A DNA stretch of 56,006 bases from Thermoplasmata archaeon (GTDB lineage Archaea > Thermoplasmatota > Thermoplasmata > Methanomassiliicoccales > Methanomethylophilaceae), in assembly GCA_015063235.1 (NCBI GenBank), contig SUSW01000009.1:1-56006 (forward strand), given 5' to 3'. The notes beneath the pieces were generated by a model. It worked only from the letters and a program-made list of their open reading frames with translations. It was not told where the DNA came from and ran no database searches. A program made the position numbers and the translations under genes. Below, piece by piece: positions 16,797 through 25,534 of the stretch; position 1 is the first letter of the stretch; each line of letters starts with the position of its first letter.

Positions 16797-16895
16797 CAAT
16801 AATATCGGACAAAATCCGCCGATGGAATTCCAAAGACGGCGACGAGATCTTTCATTCAAAAAACACAAAAATGAATACAAACCCGATAGATGAGA

Positions 16896-16931
16896 AAAAG
16901 AGAGGTCAAAGACCGATTGCCTCTGACCTCT
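16896..16931 (-). terminator. Terminator of the transglutaminase-like gene
   Basis: On the minus strand AGAGGTCA (16931-16924) pairs with TGACCTCT (16908-16901) around a 15-nt loop and is followed by TTTTTC. This is an intrinsic-type terminator 10 bp after the stop. Confidence 0.7.
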
Positions 16932-16941
16932 GTTTATGCCT

Positions 16942-18507
16942 TTAGACCCTCCTGTGGATCAATACGGCGGCGATTACAACTATAGCCAACCCAGCGATAG
17001 CTATCCCTACATACATCAACGTATTATCAGAACCACCGTCTGTAGGATTAACATTCTGGAATACGGCGGTGATCTTCACATCTTTTGCCGGCATGATGAA
17101 GTAATTGTCCTCTATCAAAACATCACTGGATTCCCATCTCACGAACGCACTGTTCGAAGACACTATGTAAAGTTCTACTTTCTCTCCTACTGCGGCCTTG
17201 CTCTGTACATCGACTGATCCTGACCCTTCTACCGTGGTTTCGATACTGAATTCGAGTTCTCCGAATGTGTATTCACCTGAACCATCGAATTGTACAGTGC
17301 CCTTTCCTAGCAGATTCATTTCGGGACCGTAGATATTCTGGTCCCTTAGAGAAGCTATCTTGACGCAAGAGTTCATTACATCCTTCAGTTCGGTATCATT
17401 CAGATAGAATCTGATCTGATAGGTCTTGACAGAAGTACTACCGTAGTCTGGCGATTCTACCGGAACGATCTTGAACGAGAAGTAATCAGGTACACGCGAG
17501 GTCCTGTCCTTGAACAGACTGTCTATGATGTCATATGTATCGCCGGATAAGATCATCTTGAATCCCCAATCGCTGACATCGTAAACTACATCTTGACCGG
17601 GACTGAAGTAATTCTTGAAGAAATTTCCTCCATACATGTAACTATACCAGTCGTCACCAGCAGGTCTGATGCTGTAACCATGTTTCTCGAAATTCAATCC
17701 GTAGTCCGTAGTGTAGTCATGCGGATTGGATCTGAAGGGTTTGCCGTTGATGATGTCCTCGACGCCTACCAGGAAATAATCGTAGTTGTATACGCCGGGA
17801 CATGACAAATCATCCTCTTCGACATCCATTTGATACCATTTGCCTTCAAGTCTGACCGCATTCCAAAGGTGCGAATCCAGATTGTTGTAATCATCCTGGC
17901 ATCTAAGTGTGATGCAATCGATGCCGTTCTTCTTGCACAGATAGTTGAAAGCCTGGGAGTATCCTGCGCACACAGAGCTTTTGCCTATGAGATTGCCGTA
18001 CATGTTCTGATTATTTTCTCTGTATTGGTACCAGGTGTTCTCACACATGTAGTCGTGGATCTGTTTGATCTTATCGTAATCGGAACCGGTGAAGTTCAGA
18101 GTAGATACCAATTCATCGATTTCTTTGATCATAGATGCGTATTTCTCAGGTTCTAAGGAGGTTCCTGTATCGAGCAAAGCAGAACCGCCGTCGTTGAGAA
18201 CTATCTTATTTCCGGTGGTATCGTATATGTAATAATCGTAGCGGTACTGGAACCAGAACAATTCCGGATGATCCGAATACATGCCAAAATAGACTCTTGT
18301 TTCCTCTTCCGGAGTGAGGGACGTGCAGTCTATGTACGTTCCGTAGGATGTCACGGTAGCGTACACTTCGTCGTATACCTTCTTCTCCTTCTCGTTCAGG
18401 ATGTCGTACACCATGAACGTATCGCTCGCATCCGCCTCTTCAGTCGGCAGTGTCACGATGGCTAGAATCGCAACAGCCAATAGAGACAGTATGACTATTT
18501 TCTTCAT
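16942..18507 (-). CDS. Secreted, membrane-anchored transglutaminase-like protein
   Basis: The 521-aa product has a signal peptide (IVILSLLAVAILAIVTLP), then a transglutaminase-like domain at about 130-230 with Cys in KSSVCAGYSQAF, His in DSHLWNAV and Asp in YQMDVEE, so the triad is complete. A beta-rich region carrying a B-repeat-like end (SIETTVEGSGSVDVQSKAAVG...) follows. One C-terminal helix (LMYVGIAIAGLAIVVIAAVLI) ends in HRRV. It likely acts as a surface peptidase or cross-linker. Single-gene unit with its own terminator. Confidence 0.75.
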   Translation of the reverse strand: MKKIVILSLLAVAILAIVTLPTEEADASDTFMVYDILNEKEKKVYDEVYATVTSYGTYIDCTSLTPEEETRVYFGMYSDHPELFWFQYRYDYYIYDTTGNKIVLNDGGSALLDTGTSLEPEKYASMIKEIDELVSTLNFTGSDYDKIKQIHDYMCENTWYQYRENNQNMYGNLIGKSSVCAGYSQAFNYLCKKNGIDCITLRCQDDYNNLDSHLWNAVRLEGKWYQMDVEEDDLSCPGVYNYDYFLVGVEDIINGKPFRSNPHDYTTDYGLNFEKHGYSIRPAGDDWYSYMYGGNFFKNYFSPGQDVVYDVSDWGFKMILSGDTYDIIDSLFKDRTSRVPDYFSFKIVPVESPDYGSTSVKTYQIRFYLNDTELKDVMNSCVKIASLRDQNIYGPEMNLLGKGTVQFDGSGEYTFGELEFSIETTVEGSGSVDVQSKAAVGEKVELYIVSSNSAFVRWESSDVLIEDNYFIMPAKDVKITAVFQNVNPTDGGSDNTLMYVGIAIAGLAIVVIAAVLIHRRV

Positions 18508-18866
18508 GTTATCGAATTTACGTCATCGATAATAAGAGTTGCATCATCCAACCATTTATCATAAGTTGAAAAAGTGGTCCTTGTTCAGAAAAGGACATTT
18601 TCGATATTTTAAATCGAATACATAATGAGAGCATTCGCTAGGATGTGGTGAAAAACCGAGGCTGTATCGGCCGTTTCTGAAGATGGTTTTCATCCGCGGA
18701 CCAATTTATCTCCGGCGCCGGTCAGAACCGGCGGCCTTCTGGCTCCGATATCGCGAACGGATCTTTGGACAAGTTTTTTTGTACGAAGGTATGGGGCGAC
18801 CCCATCCGACAAAAATCGTATCAGGCATACCAATGACAGACGTTTCGCAGGAATCCTCGGTAAAAC
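18508..18866. other. Gene-poor stretch with two hairpins
   Basis: There is no supported gene, although the rfcS frame stays open from 18683. Hairpins: GTCCTT/AAGGAC (18577-18596) and CGCCGGT-CAGA-ACCGGCG (18716-18733). A TATA-like ATATTTTAAAT lies near 18603. A small RNA is possible but unsupported. Confidence 0.3.
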
Positions 18867-18874
18867 CTTTAATT
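18867..18874 (+). promoter_or_regulatory. TATA box for rfcS
   Basis: CTTTAATT lies about 30 bp before ATG 18902 with no Shine-Dalgarno between. This supports leaderless translation from 18902 rather than the upstream extension of the frame. Confidence 0.45.
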
Positions 18875-18901
18875 GTGACATCCATGGGGCGGACGGTATC
18901 A

Positions 18902-19861
18902 ATGAACGAGATTTGGACCGAGAAGTACAGGCCGAGGACGCTGGACGATGTCGTCGGGCAGAAACATGTGACCGAGAGGCTCAAAGCATACGTGGAATCG
19001 AGGAACATGCCGCATCTTCTCTTCACTGGACCTGCAGGCACCGGAAAGACCACATGCTCTCTGGCCTTGGCCAAATCAATGTTCGGCGACGAATGGAAAG
19101 GCAACTTCATCGAGCTCAACGCCTCCGACGAGAGGGGTATCGATGTCGTCCGCGGCAAGATCAAGGAGTTCGCGAGGACCGCTCCCCTGGGCGGTGCGGA
19201 GTTCAAGATCATCTTCATGGACGAGGCGGATGCCCTCACTTCCGATGCGCAGGCCGCTCTCAGGAGGACCATGGAGAAGTTCTCCGGCATATGCCGTTTC
19301 ATCCTGTCATGCAACTATTCCTCCAAGATCATCGACCCGATCCAGTCCAGATGCGCGGTGTTCAGATTCAAGCCCCTCACATCAGATGATGTGAAGGAAT
19401 TCCTGGAGGGTATCGTGGAGAAGGAGAACGTCCAGATCGACGATGCCGCTATGCAGGGACTTATACGCGTTGCAAGGGGAGATATGAGGCGTGCCGTGAA
19501 CTCGCTGCAGGTGGCCGCCTCCCTGGGGAAGAAGATCGACCTCGACGTCATCTATCAGACCACCGGAATGGCCAACCCCGAAGCCGTGAAGAACATGATC
19601 GAGACCGCACTGGGCGGGGACTTCAAGAAGGCCCGCGACATGCTGGACGAGATAATGATCACCTACGGGTTGTCCGGACAGGACGTCATCAAGCAGATCC
19701 ATTCCACGTTCTTCGACCTCAGCATCACCGATTCGGAGAAGGTCAGGTTCATGGACAAGACCGGCGAGATCGAATTCCGTATAGTCGAAGGGAGCAACGA
19801 GAGAATACAGCTCGAGGCACTGCTGGCGTATATGGTCATGCTCGGCGGCAACAAGAGATAA
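18902..19861 (+). CDS. rfcS: Replication factor C small subunit (clamp loader)
   Basis: The 319-aa AAA+ protein loads the PCNA sliding clamp. It has the family N-terminus (IWTEKYRPRTLDDVVGQ), Walker A GPAGTGKT (43-50), DEAD box (107-110) and the SRC arginine finger (149-151). The open frame starts at 18683, but the archaeal family begins at MNEIWTEKYRP and a TATA box is correctly placed for ATG 18902. It lies alone on the + strand, not in an operon with the large subunit. Confidence 0.95.
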   Translation: MNEIWTEKYRPRTLDDVVGQKHVTERLKAYVESRNMPHLLFTGPAGTGKTTCSLALAKSMFGDEWKGNFIELNASDERGIDVVRGKIKEFARTAPLGGAEFKIIFMDEADALTSDAQAALRRTMEKFSGICRFILSCNYSSKIIDPIQSRCAVFRFKPLTSDDVKEFLEGIVEKENVQIDDAAMQGLIRVARGDMRRAVNSLQVAASLGKKIDLDVIYQTTGMANPEAVKNMIETALGGDFKKARDMLDEIMITYGLSGQDVIKQIHSTFFDLSITDSEKVRFMDKTGEIEFRIVEGSNERIQLEALLAYMVMLGGNKR

Positions 19862-20000
19862 GTGCCAGATCCTGAAATAGGAACGAATCGTTACCATCCC
19901 TCGCCCGATTTGCAAATTGAACTGCAGCTGTTAACGTTATAAACTGCTCCAAATCATGGCATATCCTCTTCCGACAATCGTTCGGAAGGGGGTGCACTGA

Positions 20001-20987
20001 ATGCGTGATGATGAATATAGATTAGAGACAGAGACGAGACTGGACGGCGCCTTCAAGTCCCTCATGAGCAACAGTTCCATCCTCTCCAACATGCTGGAAC
20101 CGCTCATAGACGATTTCCGCGGGAAGGATGTCGAATACATCAGGAAATGCCTCCCTGTGGTGGAAGGGAACAGGACGATAGTCAAGCTGGACAGCGAATT
20201 CGGAACATTGGGAAAGGCCCCGGTCAGGCTGGATAACGTGTTCGAGGTCAAGGTGCCCGGCAGCGAATCGATAGCTGTGATCATCGACCTAGAAGGTCAG
20301 TCGGACAATAATCCTGGCTATCGCATTGAGAACAGAGCATTGTATTATGCGTCCTGCATGATCCAAGCTCAGAAAGGCCGCTATTTCGAGAACGATGATT
20401 ATGATAAAATCAGGAAGGTCATGAGCATCTGGGTGATGATGAATCCGGTCATGAAGGATAAGAACACCATACAGACACACTCGTTTAGTTCACAGTACTT
20501 GGATATATTCAGAAACGAAGGCAATATCAGGCCGTTGGATTTAATGGAGATCGTGATAATAAACATCGGCGATTCCAATGACCTACCTAACACTATGATG
20601 GGTCTGATGAACACGTTGTTCTCCAGGGGACTGACTGCATCTGAACGCGTCAAGGTTCTAAAAGATACTTATAATATCAAGGAAGCGGATATTTTACTCG
20701 GAAATTTGGAGGACATATCGATGAATCTTGAGGAAGGTTTTCATAACAGCTGGAAGCGCGAAGGTGTGCAGGAAGCGCTCGATTCCGGCATGGTTGTATC
20801 CAGAGAGGAATTCATTGCTGCCAAGCAATCAGGGATGAATGTTGCAGTCAAAATGGTCAAATATCTGATCAGCAAAGGTTTCTCGATCGATGAGAGTCTG
20901 GAACCGGTAGATGAGGACCTCAGGGATTCTGTCAGAGAGAAGATTTTGAAAGAAGAATTTTCCAATGATTCTGAGGTATGCCGATGA
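20001..20987 (+). CDS. Rpn-family PD-(D/E)XK nuclease (transposase_31-like)
   Basis: The 328-aa protein belongs to the Rpn/PD-(D/E)XK 'putative transposase' group. An N-terminal DGAFKSLMS segment is followed by an active-site Asp in RLDNV (78) and DLEGQ (Glu 98, Gln 100), then R-x3-RALYYAS. E. coli Rpn proteins are DNA endonucleases with reported anti-phage or toxic activity, restrained by a small product from their own 3' end. Here a GGAGG (20708-20712) precedes an in-frame ATG (20721), which could express exactly such an 88-aa tail. A second tail copy follows at 20984. A TATA-like GTTATAAAC at about 19935 and GGGGGTG before the start ATG support expression. Confidence 0.8.
   Translation: MRDDEYRLETETRLDGAFKSLMSNSSILSNMLEPLIDDFRGKDVEYIRKCLPVVEGNRTIVKLDSEFGTLGKAPVRLDNVFEVKVPGSESIAVIIDLEGQSDNNPGYRIENRALYYASCMIQAQKGRYFENDDYDKIRKVMSIWVMMNPVMKDKNTIQTHSFSSQYLDIFRNEGNIRPLDLMEIVIINIGDSNDLPNTMMGLMNTLFSRGLTASERVKVLKDTYNIKEADILLGNLEDISMNLEEGFHNSWKREGVQEALDSGMVVSREEFIAAKQSGMNVAVKMVKYLISKGFSIDESLEPVDEDLRDSVREKILKEEFSNDSEVCR
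20721..20987 (+). CDS. Possible intragenic C-terminal product of the Rpn gene
   Basis: An ATG at 20721, in the same frame as the nuclease, lies 8 nt after GGAGG. It would yield an 88-residue protein equal to the nuclease tail (MNLEEGFHNSWKREG...). The equivalent site is repeated, again with a purine-rich GAGGT, ahead of the free-standing copy at 20984. By analogy with the RpnS proteins of E. coli it may inhibit the full-length enzyme. This is inference from start signals only. Confidence 0.4.
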   Translation: MNLEEGFHNSWKREGVQEALDSGMVVSREEFIAAKQSGMNVAVKMVKYLISKGFSIDESLEPVDEDLRDSVREKILKEEFSNDSEVCR

Positions 20988-21220
20988 ATCTCGAGGAAGG
21001 TTTTCATAACAGCTGGAAGCGCGAAGGTTTGCAGGAAGCCCTTGATTCCGGCATTGTGATCTCTATCGAGGAGCATAATTCGAGAAGACTGAATGATGCT
21101 GTCAACATCGTGAGACGCATGATGAAGAGCGGATTTTCCTTGGATGGATGTCTGGAATATGTCGGAGAGGATCTAAAGGAATCTGTCAGAGAACAGATTC
21201 TGAAAGAACAGCAATCCTGA
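20984..21220 (+). CDS. Free-standing duplicate of the Rpn C-terminal tail
   Basis: The 78-aa product (from ATG 20984; ATG 20978 is an alternative) is a diverged copy of the preceding protein's last 88 residues. The first 22 residues differ by only two substitutions, and similarity continues to the end (KSGFSLDG, EDLKESVREQILKE). About 80 bp of DNA at its start are nearly identical to 20721-20800. It overlaps the nuclease stop by 4 bp in another frame. GAGGT lies 6 nt before ATG 20984. It may be a dedicated antitoxin or an inert duplication. No catalytic residue is present. Confidence 0.6.
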   Translation: MNLEEGFHNSWKREGLQEALDSGIVISIEEHNSRRLNDAVNIVRRMMKSGFSLDGCLEYVGEDLKESVREQILKEQQS

Positions 21221-21227
21221 TGCAAGC

Positions 21228-22007
21228 TCAGAACAGCTGAATGAATTTAGGTACTATCCTGTCCATGGCCTGGCCCAGGACCTCCTTCGAGGAGCACATC
21301 ACCAGAATTCCGTGCTCCTCCTGCAGCCCTTTATCGTAGACCGCCCCGGCCTTCTCCGCGATATGCAGCCCGGGCATGAAATCCCACATCCTGTTGAGGA
21401 ACCTTATATGGATGTCCGTACGCCCGCATGCGAGGTAGGAGAAATCCGTGCAGGCAGCACCGAAAACCTTGAATCTGGCTATGTCCGAGTAACAGTCATG
21501 GAATATCACGGCCTGCGCATCCCTGAAGGTCTGCGAGCGGCGGCTGAAATCCCCTGTAGACAACAGACATTTACCAAGATCCCTCGGAGCCGCCGTCTTT
21601 ATCCTTCTGCTGTTAAGATACGCTCCGGAGTCGTCCGCGGTGAACATCTCGTCGAACACCGGAAGGTAGATCGCGGATGCCTTCGGCACACCGTTCTCCA
21701 TAAAGCTGCCCTGTATCCCGAAGAACGGGATCCCGCGGGTGTAGTTCATCGTACCGTCTATGGGGTCGATGGTCCAGCTCCTCTCCGAGACCTCGGCATC
21801 GGGGTTGGTCTCCTCCGAGATTATGGTATCGTCCGGGAACTCTTTCAGAATGTCATCGATTATCGAGCGCTCGGCCAGCACATCGGAGTCCGTGACGACA
21901 TCGTAGGTCCCGATGGCTGTTCCTTTATCCTTAGCGGAGCGGTCGCCGCCCATGACTATTCCCGCCGCCCTCCGGACGGCGGATTCCAATACCTCTAATT
22001 CCCTCAT
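21228..22007 (-). CDS. Inositol monophosphatase / fructose-1,6-bisphosphatase family phosphatase
   Basis: The 259-aa product is a Mg-dependent sugar-phosphate phosphatase: SEE (64-66), DPIDGTMNYT (81-90) and a C-terminal RMWDFMPG metal site are all present. In archaea this family hydrolyses inositol-1-phosphate and often fructose-1,6-bisphosphate. It is the last gene of a leftward operon; its ATG lies 2 bp after the stop of the CoA-ligase gene. It converges on the Rpn tail gene with a 7-bp gap. Confidence 0.9.
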   Translation of the reverse strand: MRELEVLESAVRRAAGIVMGGDRSAKDKGTAIGTYDVVTDSDVLAERSIIDDILKEFPDDTIISEETNPDAEVSERSWTIDPIDGTMNYTRGIPFFGIQGSFMENGVPKASAIYLPVFDEMFTADDSGAYLNSRRIKTAAPRDLGKCLLSTGDFSRRSQTFRDAQAVIFHDCYSDIARFKVFGAACTDFSYLACGRTDIHIRFLNRMWDFMPGLHIAEKAGAVYDKGLQEEHGILVMCSSKEVLGQAMDRIVPKFIQLF

Positions 22008-22009
22008 GT

Positions 22010-23245
22010 TCAGTAGCGGTTGTCGAAGATCCTGTTGGTCTTCTTCTCGCTCCTCGGCAAGTATCCTATATCGACGGCCTTGGGCACTATGGTAACGTTA
22101 AGCTTCGCTTTGATCTTCTCCATGAACTCCTTCTCTGCGGCAGCGCGCTGCTCGCCCTGGGCAGGCGTCTCGAAGTACACGGTGATGATGTCCCTGCCCT
22201 CAAGGTGGTCGATCATAATCTGATATTCGCTTGTAGCATCCTTCATGGTCGCCAGCGTCTCCTCGAACTGCGCAGGGAACATGTTGACACCCTTGACCTT
22301 GATCATATCGTCCGTCCTTCCGACGATGATGTCTATCCTGGGGAACCTGGAACCGCAGGGACATTCGCCTGGGATAATCCTGGTGAGGTCGTGGGTCCTG
22401 TACCTTATGAGGGGTGCCCCCTCCTTCTTCAATGTGGTGATGACCAGCTCTCCGACCTCTCCGTCAGGAAGGTTCTTCCCTGTCTTCGGGTCGATGATCT
22501 CGAAGTAGATGTAATCATCCCACATGTGGATCCCGTTGCGGTAGTCGCAGCTGATACCGATACCGGGGCCGTAGATCTCGGTCAGTCCGTAGATGTCGTA
22601 GAAGTCGACGCCTAACTCATTTGCGATGGCCTGGCGCATCTTGTCGCCCCATCTCTCGGAACCGATTATCCCTTTCCTGAGGCACAGCCTGTCCCTTATA
22701 CCGCGCTTCTTGATCTCCTCAGCTAACAAAAGAGCATACGAGGATGTTGCGCATAACACCGTCGATTTCAGGTCCTCCATCATGCGCAGCTGCTTCTCGG
22801 TGTTGCCCGGTCCCATGGGGATGGCCATCGCGCCGAGCCTCTCGCATCCTGCCTGGAACCCTATGCCTGCGGTCCACAGACCGTATCCGGGTGTGATGTG
22901 TATGCGATCCTTATCGGTGACCCCGGCCATGGCGTAGCATCTCTCGAAGATGATCGCCCAGTCCTCCACATCCTTCTTGGTGTACGGGATGACGACAGGT
23001 GTCCCCGTGGTTCCCGACGACGAATGTATCCTGACGATGTCCTTCTCCGGGACCGCTGCGAGCCCCAGCGGGTAAGCCTCCCTCAGGTCGGCCTTGTCCG
23101 TGAAGGGCAGCTTCTCGAATTCCTCCTGGGTGCGGATGTTCTCAACGTCCAAACCCTCATACTTCTTGGAGTAGAACGGGCTGTTCTTCTTGATAACTGC
23201 AAGCTCGTTGAAGATCAGTTCCTTCTGGTACTCGTTCATCCTCAT
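22010..23245 (-). CDS. Phenylacetate-CoA ligase family enzyme
   Basis: The 411-aa adenylate-forming enzyme contains HSSSGTTGTPVVIPYT (ATP loop), GYGLWTAGIGFQAG, YDIYGLTEIYGPG and a C-terminal part ending in K-T-NRIFDNRY. It joins an aryl acid (phenylacetate or indoleacetate) to CoA using ATP. In methanogens this can serve reductive carboxylation to aromatic amino acids. The frame stays open 26 codons upstream, but ATG 23245 overlaps the Sel1 gene's TGA as ATGA, which fixes the start and shows coupling. It was not assigned paaK because the substrate is not known. Confidence 0.88.
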   Translation of the reverse strand: MRMNEYQKELIFNELAVIKKNSPFYSKKYEGLDVENIRTQEEFEKLPFTDKADLREAYPLGLAAVPEKDIVRIHSSSGTTGTPVVIPYTKKDVEDWAIIFERCYAMAGVTDKDRIHITPGYGLWTAGIGFQAGCERLGAMAIPMGPGNTEKQLRMMEDLKSTVLCATSSYALLLAEEIKKRGIRDRLCLRKGIIGSERWGDKMRQAIANELGVDFYDIYGLTEIYGPGIGISCDYRNGIHMWDDYIYFEIIDPKTGKNLPDGEVGELVITTLKKEGAPLIRYRTHDLTRIIPGECPCGSRFPRIDIIVGRTDDMIKVKGVNMFPAQFEETLATMKDATSEYQIMIDHLEGRDIITVYFETPAQGEQRAAAEKEFMEKIKAKLNVTIVPKAVDIGYLPRSEKKTNRIFDNRY

Positions 23246-23979
23246 TTTAATTCCCCGCTGTTGATTTTCTCTAGAAGTTCGGCGGCTTCTGCGGATCCGC
23301 GGATGGCCGCCTTGGTTAACCATTTCTTCGCGTTGTTGACGCTGCGATTCATTCCCTGTCCTGTGAGGTGCATCTTGCCCAATTCCAACATGGCATCTTC
23401 GGAACCCAGGTCCGCGGCCTTGATCATGTATTTGGCCGCTTTATCGTAATTCTGTGGGACTCCCCTGCCTTCCATGTACATCTTCCCAAGACGGTACCCC
23501 GCCTTGGGGAATCCGCCTTCCAGACACTTCGTGTAGCAGTCCATGGCGGATCTGTAATCGATGTCCCTGCCGATGCCTTCCTCCATCATGACGCCCATCC
23601 TGTAGAGAGCGATGATGTTGCCGGCCTCGGCCGCTCTGGAATACCAGTAGAATCCCTTCTCGTAGTCCTTCAGCCCCTCCACGTCCGTGTACATGTAACC
23701 GAGGTTGAACATCGCCCTGGCATCGCCCAGATCGGCCGCCTTGAGGTACAGTTCCATGGATTTGTCCAGATCCAGTCTGACACCCTCTCCGTGAGCCCTC
23801 ATATGAGCGAGATTGCACATCGCCTCCGCATTACCTTGATCGGCAGCGAGATAGAACCATCTGGCAGCCTCCCTGCGGTCCTGGACGACACCGTCGCCCT
23901 TGAAGAAGAGGTATCCCATGGCGACCTGCGCGTCGGGATCCCCGTCCTGGGCCTTCCTTAAGACGTCCTCGAATCCCAA
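23242..23979 (-). CDS. Sel1-repeat protein (245 aa)
   Basis: An array of about six Sel1 (TPR-like) repeats with the signature A-x2-G-x2-x-A-M-x-x-L-G-x-M-Y (for example AADLGDARAMFNLGYMY, AEAGNIIALYRMG). Such alpha-solenoids scaffold protein complexes. There is no signal peptide, so it is cytosolic. The start is TTG 23979, 4 bp after the stop of the larger Sel1 gene. The 3' end overlaps the CoA-ligase start. A physical link to the enzymes downstream is suggested by operon structure only. Confidence 0.8.
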   Translation of the reverse strand: MGFEDVLRKAQDGDPDAQVAMGYLFFKGDGVVQDRREAARWFYLAADQGNAEAMCNLAHMRAHGEGVRLDLDKSMELYLKAADLGDARAMFNLGYMYTDVEGLKDYEKGFYWYSRAAEAGNIIALYRMGVMMEEGIGRDIDYRSAMDCYTKCLEGGFPKAGYRLGKMYMEGRGVPQNYDKAAKYMIKAADLGSEDAMLELGKMHLTGQGMNRSVNNAKKWLTKAAIRGSAEAAELLEKINSGELK

Positions 23980-23983
23980 GAGA

Positions 23984-25465
23984 TCATCTCTTCTTGGATT
24001 TCATCATGTTCAGCAGTGCTGCGGCATCCGGATCGCCCTGCTTGGCGGCCATGTTCAGGTAGCGCTTGGCGCGGAGGTCGCTCTTCTTCACGTACTTGCC
24101 TTCGTAGTACAGCTTTCCGAGGTAGAACTGCGCCTCGTAATAGCCGGCTTTGGCGGAATTCTCTAAGAGCTCCAATCCGCCTTCCACGTCCTGCTTCACG
24201 CCGGATCCGGTGACCTTGAACATGCCTAAGAAGGCCATCGCAGCCGGATGTCCCTTCTCCGCCGCTTCGGTGTACCACACCGCGGCTTCCTCCAGATCCC
24301 TCTCGGTGCCCCTGCCTTCGTAGTAGAAACATCCAAGGCAGTACTGGGAGTTGACCTCCCCCATCTCGGCGGCCTCCCTGAACCATTTCAGGGCCATCTC
24401 GTCGCTCTGCTCGAAATAGTATCCGTTTCCGTACATGCATGCCAACGCATATTGAGCATATCCGTTGCAGCTGTTGGCCGCCTTGGTGAACCATTTTGCG
24501 GCCTTCTCATAATCCTTCTTGACAAATTGACCTTCGAAGCACATGTTGGCGAAGTCCACCATGCCCTGCTGGTAGCCGTTCTCGCATGATTTCTCGAGCC
24601 ACCTGGCTGCAAGGTCGGGATCCTGGGTGATCCCCTGGCCGTAGGCGTAGCACATCCCCAGCTGATACTGGGCTTCCGCATGGCCTTGTTCAGCGGCCGC
24701 ATGGAATGCCTCTGTTGCCTTCTTGGGATTGAAATGGCGGTTGTTCTGCGTCATGTAGATGCATCCGATGGAGAACTGTGCATCCATATTTCCTGCGTTT
24801 GCAGCTTTCTCGAACCATTCGAACGCCTTCCTGTCATTGGGGTCGGTGTTGCATAATCCCTGGTCGTACATCTGGCCGATGCGGTACATCGCAAGGGCGT
24901 CGCCCTGCTCCGCAGCCGATTCCAACCACTTCAGTGCCAGATCCCTGTCCTTCGGTATGCCTTTGCCCATCAGGTACATGAATCCGATCTTGGTCTGCGC
25001 TTCCAGATCGCCCTGCTCCGCGCATGCCGTGTAGAACCACACAGCCTCGGCATGGCTCTTCTTCACCTTATCGTTCCCCTTGTCGTACATGAGGAACAGC
25101 TCTTTACAAGCACTGCTGTCTCTCTGCTCTCCCTTGAACCTTAAGGCTATGAGGCCGTCCATGACCTCCGGGGAATTGCGCTGGAACTCCTTGGAAACGA
25201 TATCAGCCTGGACGGAACCGTCCTTGGCGGCCTTCTCGAAAAGAGCTTTCGCGGATTCCTTGTCCTGCTTCACACCCCCTTCGCCCAGGTATTGGAATAC
25301 CGCATACAGATACTCGGAATCCGGATCGTCCTTGCCGGAGAGTACGGCTGCGGCTTTGTTCAGATCGTATCCGCCGCTTCCAGAATCGATGAGACGGCGT
25401 GCTTCCTCAGAGAGCTCGGGGACCATATCATTCGTTATATCGCATCGATATATGACGATTGCCAT
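23984..25465 (-). CDS. Sel1-repeat protein (493 aa)
   Basis: After an N-terminal region of about 75 residues without repeats, some ten Sel1 repeats follow (AAEQGDALAMYRIGQMYDQG, AANAGNMDAQFSIGCIYMTQ, AAEQGHAEAQYQLGMCYAYG and so on). It is cytosolic, with no membrane segment, and is the first gene of the operon that runs to the phosphatase at 21228. It faces another Sel1 gene across a short divergent promoter (25466-25534). Confidence 0.85.
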   Translation of the reverse strand: MAIVIYRCDITNDMVPELSEEARRLIDSGSGGYDLNKAAAVLSGKDDPDSEYLYAVFQYLGEGGVKQDKESAKALFEKAAKDGSVQADIVSKEFQRNSPEVMDGLIALRFKGEQRDSSACKELFLMYDKGNDKVKKSHAEAVWFYTACAEQGDLEAQTKIGFMYLMGKGIPKDRDLALKWLESAAEQGDALAMYRIGQMYDQGLCNTDPNDRKAFEWFEKAANAGNMDAQFSIGCIYMTQNNRHFNPKKATEAFHAAAEQGHAEAQYQLGMCYAYGQGITQDPDLAARWLEKSCENGYQQGMVDFANMCFEGQFVKKDYEKAAKWFTKAANSCNGYAQYALACMYGNGYYFEQSDEMALKWFREAAEMGEVNSQYCLGCFYYEGRGTERDLEEAAVWYTEAAEKGHPAAMAFLGMFKVTGSGVKQDVEGGLELLENSAKAGYYEAQFYLGKLYYEGKYVKKSDLRAKRYLNMAAKQGDPDAAALLNMMKSKKR

Positions 25466-25534
25466 GTCCTAATAGTAAGTATCGCCGGCACCATCACGAT
25501 ATCCTTTTATTATGGAATCGCTCATCGAATGCCC

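Noticed and set aside
18635-18690. Possible C/D-box small RNA after a TATA-like motif
   Set aside because: The C box has a mismatch (GTGGTGA) and no C'/D' boxes are present, so the evidence is too weak.
18683-18901. N-terminal extension of RfcS by 73 residues
   Set aside because: The archaeal family begins at MNEIWTEKYRP, and a TATA box suits a start at 18902.
25292-25534. Long N-terminal extension of the divergent Sel1 gene
   Set aside because: It lies antisense within the opposite gene, and a TATA element places the start at about 25529-25535.
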